A DNA stretch of 21,803 bases, taken from contig CAYTET010000033.1 of assembly GCA_964436975.1 (NCBI GenBank), positions 1-21,803 of the forward strand, read 5' to 3'. Shown here piece after piece: positions 20,023 to 21,803 of this stretch. Source of the stretch: CAYTET01 sp964436975. GTDB taxonomy: Bacteria; Bacillota_I; Bacilli_A; Erysipelotrichales; Erysipelotrichaceae. The translations under genes and the position numbers were made by a program. Position 1 is the stretch's first letter, and the number at the start of each line of letters is the position of its first letter. Under the pieces are notes generated by a model. The model made no database searches, was not told the DNA's origin, and worked only from the letters and a program-made list of their open reading frames with translations.

Positions 20023-21803
20023 TTATATGACCAGATTATAGGTATCATAGTTTACTTTCTTGAACAGATAATCACCATTGGCATCAGTAGTAGTTGAAGC
20101 AACAATCGTGCTGCCCTGCTGAAGCTTGACGGCAGCTCCGCTGACGGCATCGGTGCCGTCAGTGACATGGCCGTCAACGCCGCCCGACAGAACAAATTTA
20201 GGAGTCAGGGTTATATCAGCTGTCACCGTAAAAGCCGTATTGGCAGCATAATCATTTGTGCCATCAGTCCATCCGTTAAAGACATAGCCATCCTTGGAAA
20301 CTGTTGGTAAAGTCAGATCTGAATTGCTGACAGTGATACCGTTAATATCACTCTTGCCGCCGGCATAATTGATTGAAGCCGTATAACTGCCGACCGTCTT
20401 TTTTACCAGACCGCCGCCGGTTGCCATAGTGCTGTTGGTGATGGAATACGCGCCCAGAGTCAGGGACTTGCCGCTGGCCAGGGTTATTAAAGCGCTGGTA
20501 GAAGCTGGTAAATCTCCAGCAAGGACAATGCTGGTATTCACATAAATGTTATCGCAGTTAATCTTCAGATCTGCCGTCAATGCCTCTAAGGGCGTTGCGA
20601 TAGTCGAACTGGTCACTAAAGTTACAGCTGAATTGTCAATGACATACAGATCATCCACATTGACACTGGCAATATTAGTAGTCATTGTTTCACTGACGGT
20701 TTTAGCTGTGCTTAGTCCGCCGCCGGAAACAGTCCGGCAGTTATAAGCCTTTTTGACATTAACCGTGGCCTTGCCGGTTATGGCATCATCATATTTGCCG
20801 CCGCCAAAGACCGCACTGTATACACCATTGGTTAAGAAGATTGTTCCATCGACAGTAACATCAGATTCCGTGACGCTGCCATGATAACTGCCGCCGTGAA
20901 TGCAGCGGGCCACATAGCCGCCGGTGGTTTTTACTACAGCCTTGGCCGTGGTTGAATTTGTAAAACCTCCGCCGTAGACCGAATCACCGACAAATCCGCC
21001 GGTAATCGTAACATTGGCCTGTTTCGTAACTGATGATCCGGTAAATCCACCGCCATAAATGCTCTGCCTGGCAGTGGCGGTCCCGCCAAAGGTAACATTG
21101 GTGGTTTCCGATGTAACTCCGCTGCCGCCAAAGATATAAGAAATAGTACCGCCGGTAACAGAAATATTGACTGTTTTAGCCGAAGCGATGGACGAACCAT
21201 ATATATAACCGCCGCTGGATGAACCAAGTGTTCCGCCGGTCATTGTAATGTTGACTGTGGTTATGATGCCGCCGCCATCGCTGTAAGGGAAATTAGCGGT
21301 TGATCCCAGAAGCCCGTTGCCGCCGGTAACAGAAGTAGAAACCGTTCCGCCTGATATCGTCAGATTGGTGGTTGTTACATCAGTATTCATGCTGCCGGCA
21401 TTGATTGAGCCGACCGTACCGCTTATCAAGGTAATGCTGGTCGATTCCAAAGCCCCGGCACAATACTTATTGTCAACGGTTCCGTTCACATCAGCCTTGG
21501 TGTGACTGGTCCCGCCAAAAACAGATGCATAATAATGGGTTGTTGTTCCATTGGATATGACATCACGGCCGATGCTGATACCGTTTATAACAGTCGGCAC
21601 GCCGTTGAAAAAAATCGCCGGACCGGCATTGCCGTTGATGCTGAGCAGTCCCGATCCGGTAAAGGTCAGGCTTTTCAGGCTTTTCGGTATGCCTACACAG
21701 GTATTGGCTCCGACATTTCCCTGATCAGCCATCACACCGGCCCACAGGGTGACCCCTTCCGGAATGTTGATAACTACATCTGATTTATCTTTGTCAGCAA
21801 TGT
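20023..21803 (-). CDS. Large beta-helical surface protein, 5' end beyond the window; ends at a premature TAA
   Basis: The frame is open to the right edge of the window, so the start and signal peptide are not seen. Visible parts, in order: an N-terminal beta-rich region (VVINIPEGVTLWAGVMADQG), about eight glycine-rich repeats of 25-40 residues built on V-x-I-T-G-G-x-x-x-x-x-I-Y-G-G-G (roughly 21480 to 20690), a spacer, an InlB B-repeat-like (Listeria-Bacteroides) domain about 20375-20200 (PTVSKDGYVFNGWTDG and TADITLTPKF), then a carboxypeptidase-regulatory-like domain about 20185-20026 (VSGAAVKLQQGSTIVASTTT). The architecture is that of a repetitive adhesin of a gut-type Gram-positive. The TAA at 20023-20025 stops the frame within this last domain. 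One base (G to T in a GAA codon, giving IEKDG) would restore it. Confidence 0.78.
   Translation of the reverse strand, partial: IADKDKSDVVINIPEGVTLWAGVMADQGNVGANTCVGIPKSLKSLTFTGSGLLSINGNAGPAIFFNGVPTVINGISIGRDVISNGTTTHYYASVFGGTSHTKADVNGTVDNKYCAGALESTSITLISGTVGSINAGSMNTDVTTTNLTISGGTVSTSVTGGNGLLGSTANFPYSDGGGIITTVNITMTGGTLGSSSGGYIYGSSIASAKTVNISVTGGTISYIFGGSGVTSETTNVTFGGTATARQSIYGGGFTGSSVTKQANVTITGGFVGDSVYGGGFTNSTTAKAVVKTTGGYVARCIHGGSYHGSVTESDVTVDGTIFLTNGVYSAVFGGGKYDDAITGKATVNVKKAYNCRTVSGGGLSTAKTVSETMTTNIASVNVDDLYVIDNSAVTLVTSSTIATPLEALTADLKINCDNIYVNTSIVLAGDLPASTSALITLASGKSLTLGAYSITNSTMATGGGLVKKTVGSYTASINYAGGKSDINGITVSNSDLTLPTVSKDGYVFNGWTDGTNDYAANTAFTVTADITLTPKFVLSGGVDGHVTDGTDAVSGAAVKLQQGSTIVASTTTDANGDYLFKKVNYDTYNLVI

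Overview
The window looks like chromosomal DNA of a monoderm Bacillota-type bacterium. The evidence is a sortase-type C-terminal sorting signal, two lipoprotein signal peptides, strong AGGAGG-like ribosome binding sites, Gram-positive-style intrinsic terminators, and an rplM-rpsI pair behind a probable L13 leader. TAA, TAG and TGA all act as ordinary stops. Genus cannot be read from the sequence; Erysipelotrichia or Clostridia relatives are a guess. Every supported gene is on the minus strand, so the window reads right to left. A 10-N assembly gap lies at 8079-8088.

In transcription order: (1) 21803-19360, a large cell-wall-anchored repeat protein. It is cut by the window edge, broken by one in-frame TAA at 20023-20025, and closed by a long terminator. 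(2) 19192-18193, a TTGACA/TATCAT promoter, probable L13 leader, rplM (L13), rpsI (S9) and a terminator. (3) 18135-16338, a Nif3-family protein overlapping a rubrerythrin-VIT1 fusion (MbfA-like iron/manganese exporter). (4) 16297-6902, a ten-gene cluster with almost no intergenic space: a CpaB-like SAF protein, a TadA/CpaF ATPase, TadB- and TadC-like membrane proteins, a 50-aa pilin-like peptide, a TadE-like protein, a membrane thioredoxin-like protein, a lipoprotein, a 990-residue secreted protein with WSxWS repeats, and a last pilin-like protein. (5) 6837-1514, a complete branched-chain-amino-acid-type ABC transporter operon (livK, H, M, G, F) ending in a CBS-CBS-ACT regulator. (6) 1444-80, a MATE efflux transporter.

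The most interesting region is unit 4. Its motor and platform genes are recognisable Tad (type IVc pilus) parts. No prepilin peptidase is present, and the three small pilin-like proteins share a leaderless MDxx[IV][KH] N-terminus followed directly by a hydrophobic helix. The likely cargo or tip protein has about ten thrombospondin-like W-S-x-W repeats with paired cysteines, and an extracytoplasmic CxxC thioredoxin-like protein is encoded two genes before it. This fits a Tad-like surface filament or secretion device carrying a disulfide-stabilised adhesin. That reading is inference from gene order and sequence motifs only.

In the liv operon a strong hairpin terminator separates livK from the membrane and ATPase genes, as expected if the binding protein is made in excess. 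The ACT-domain protein at its end may sense amino acids. The surface protein in unit 1 is probably a beta-helical adhesin whose anchor is currently uncoupled by the nonsense codon, unless that codon is a sequencing error.
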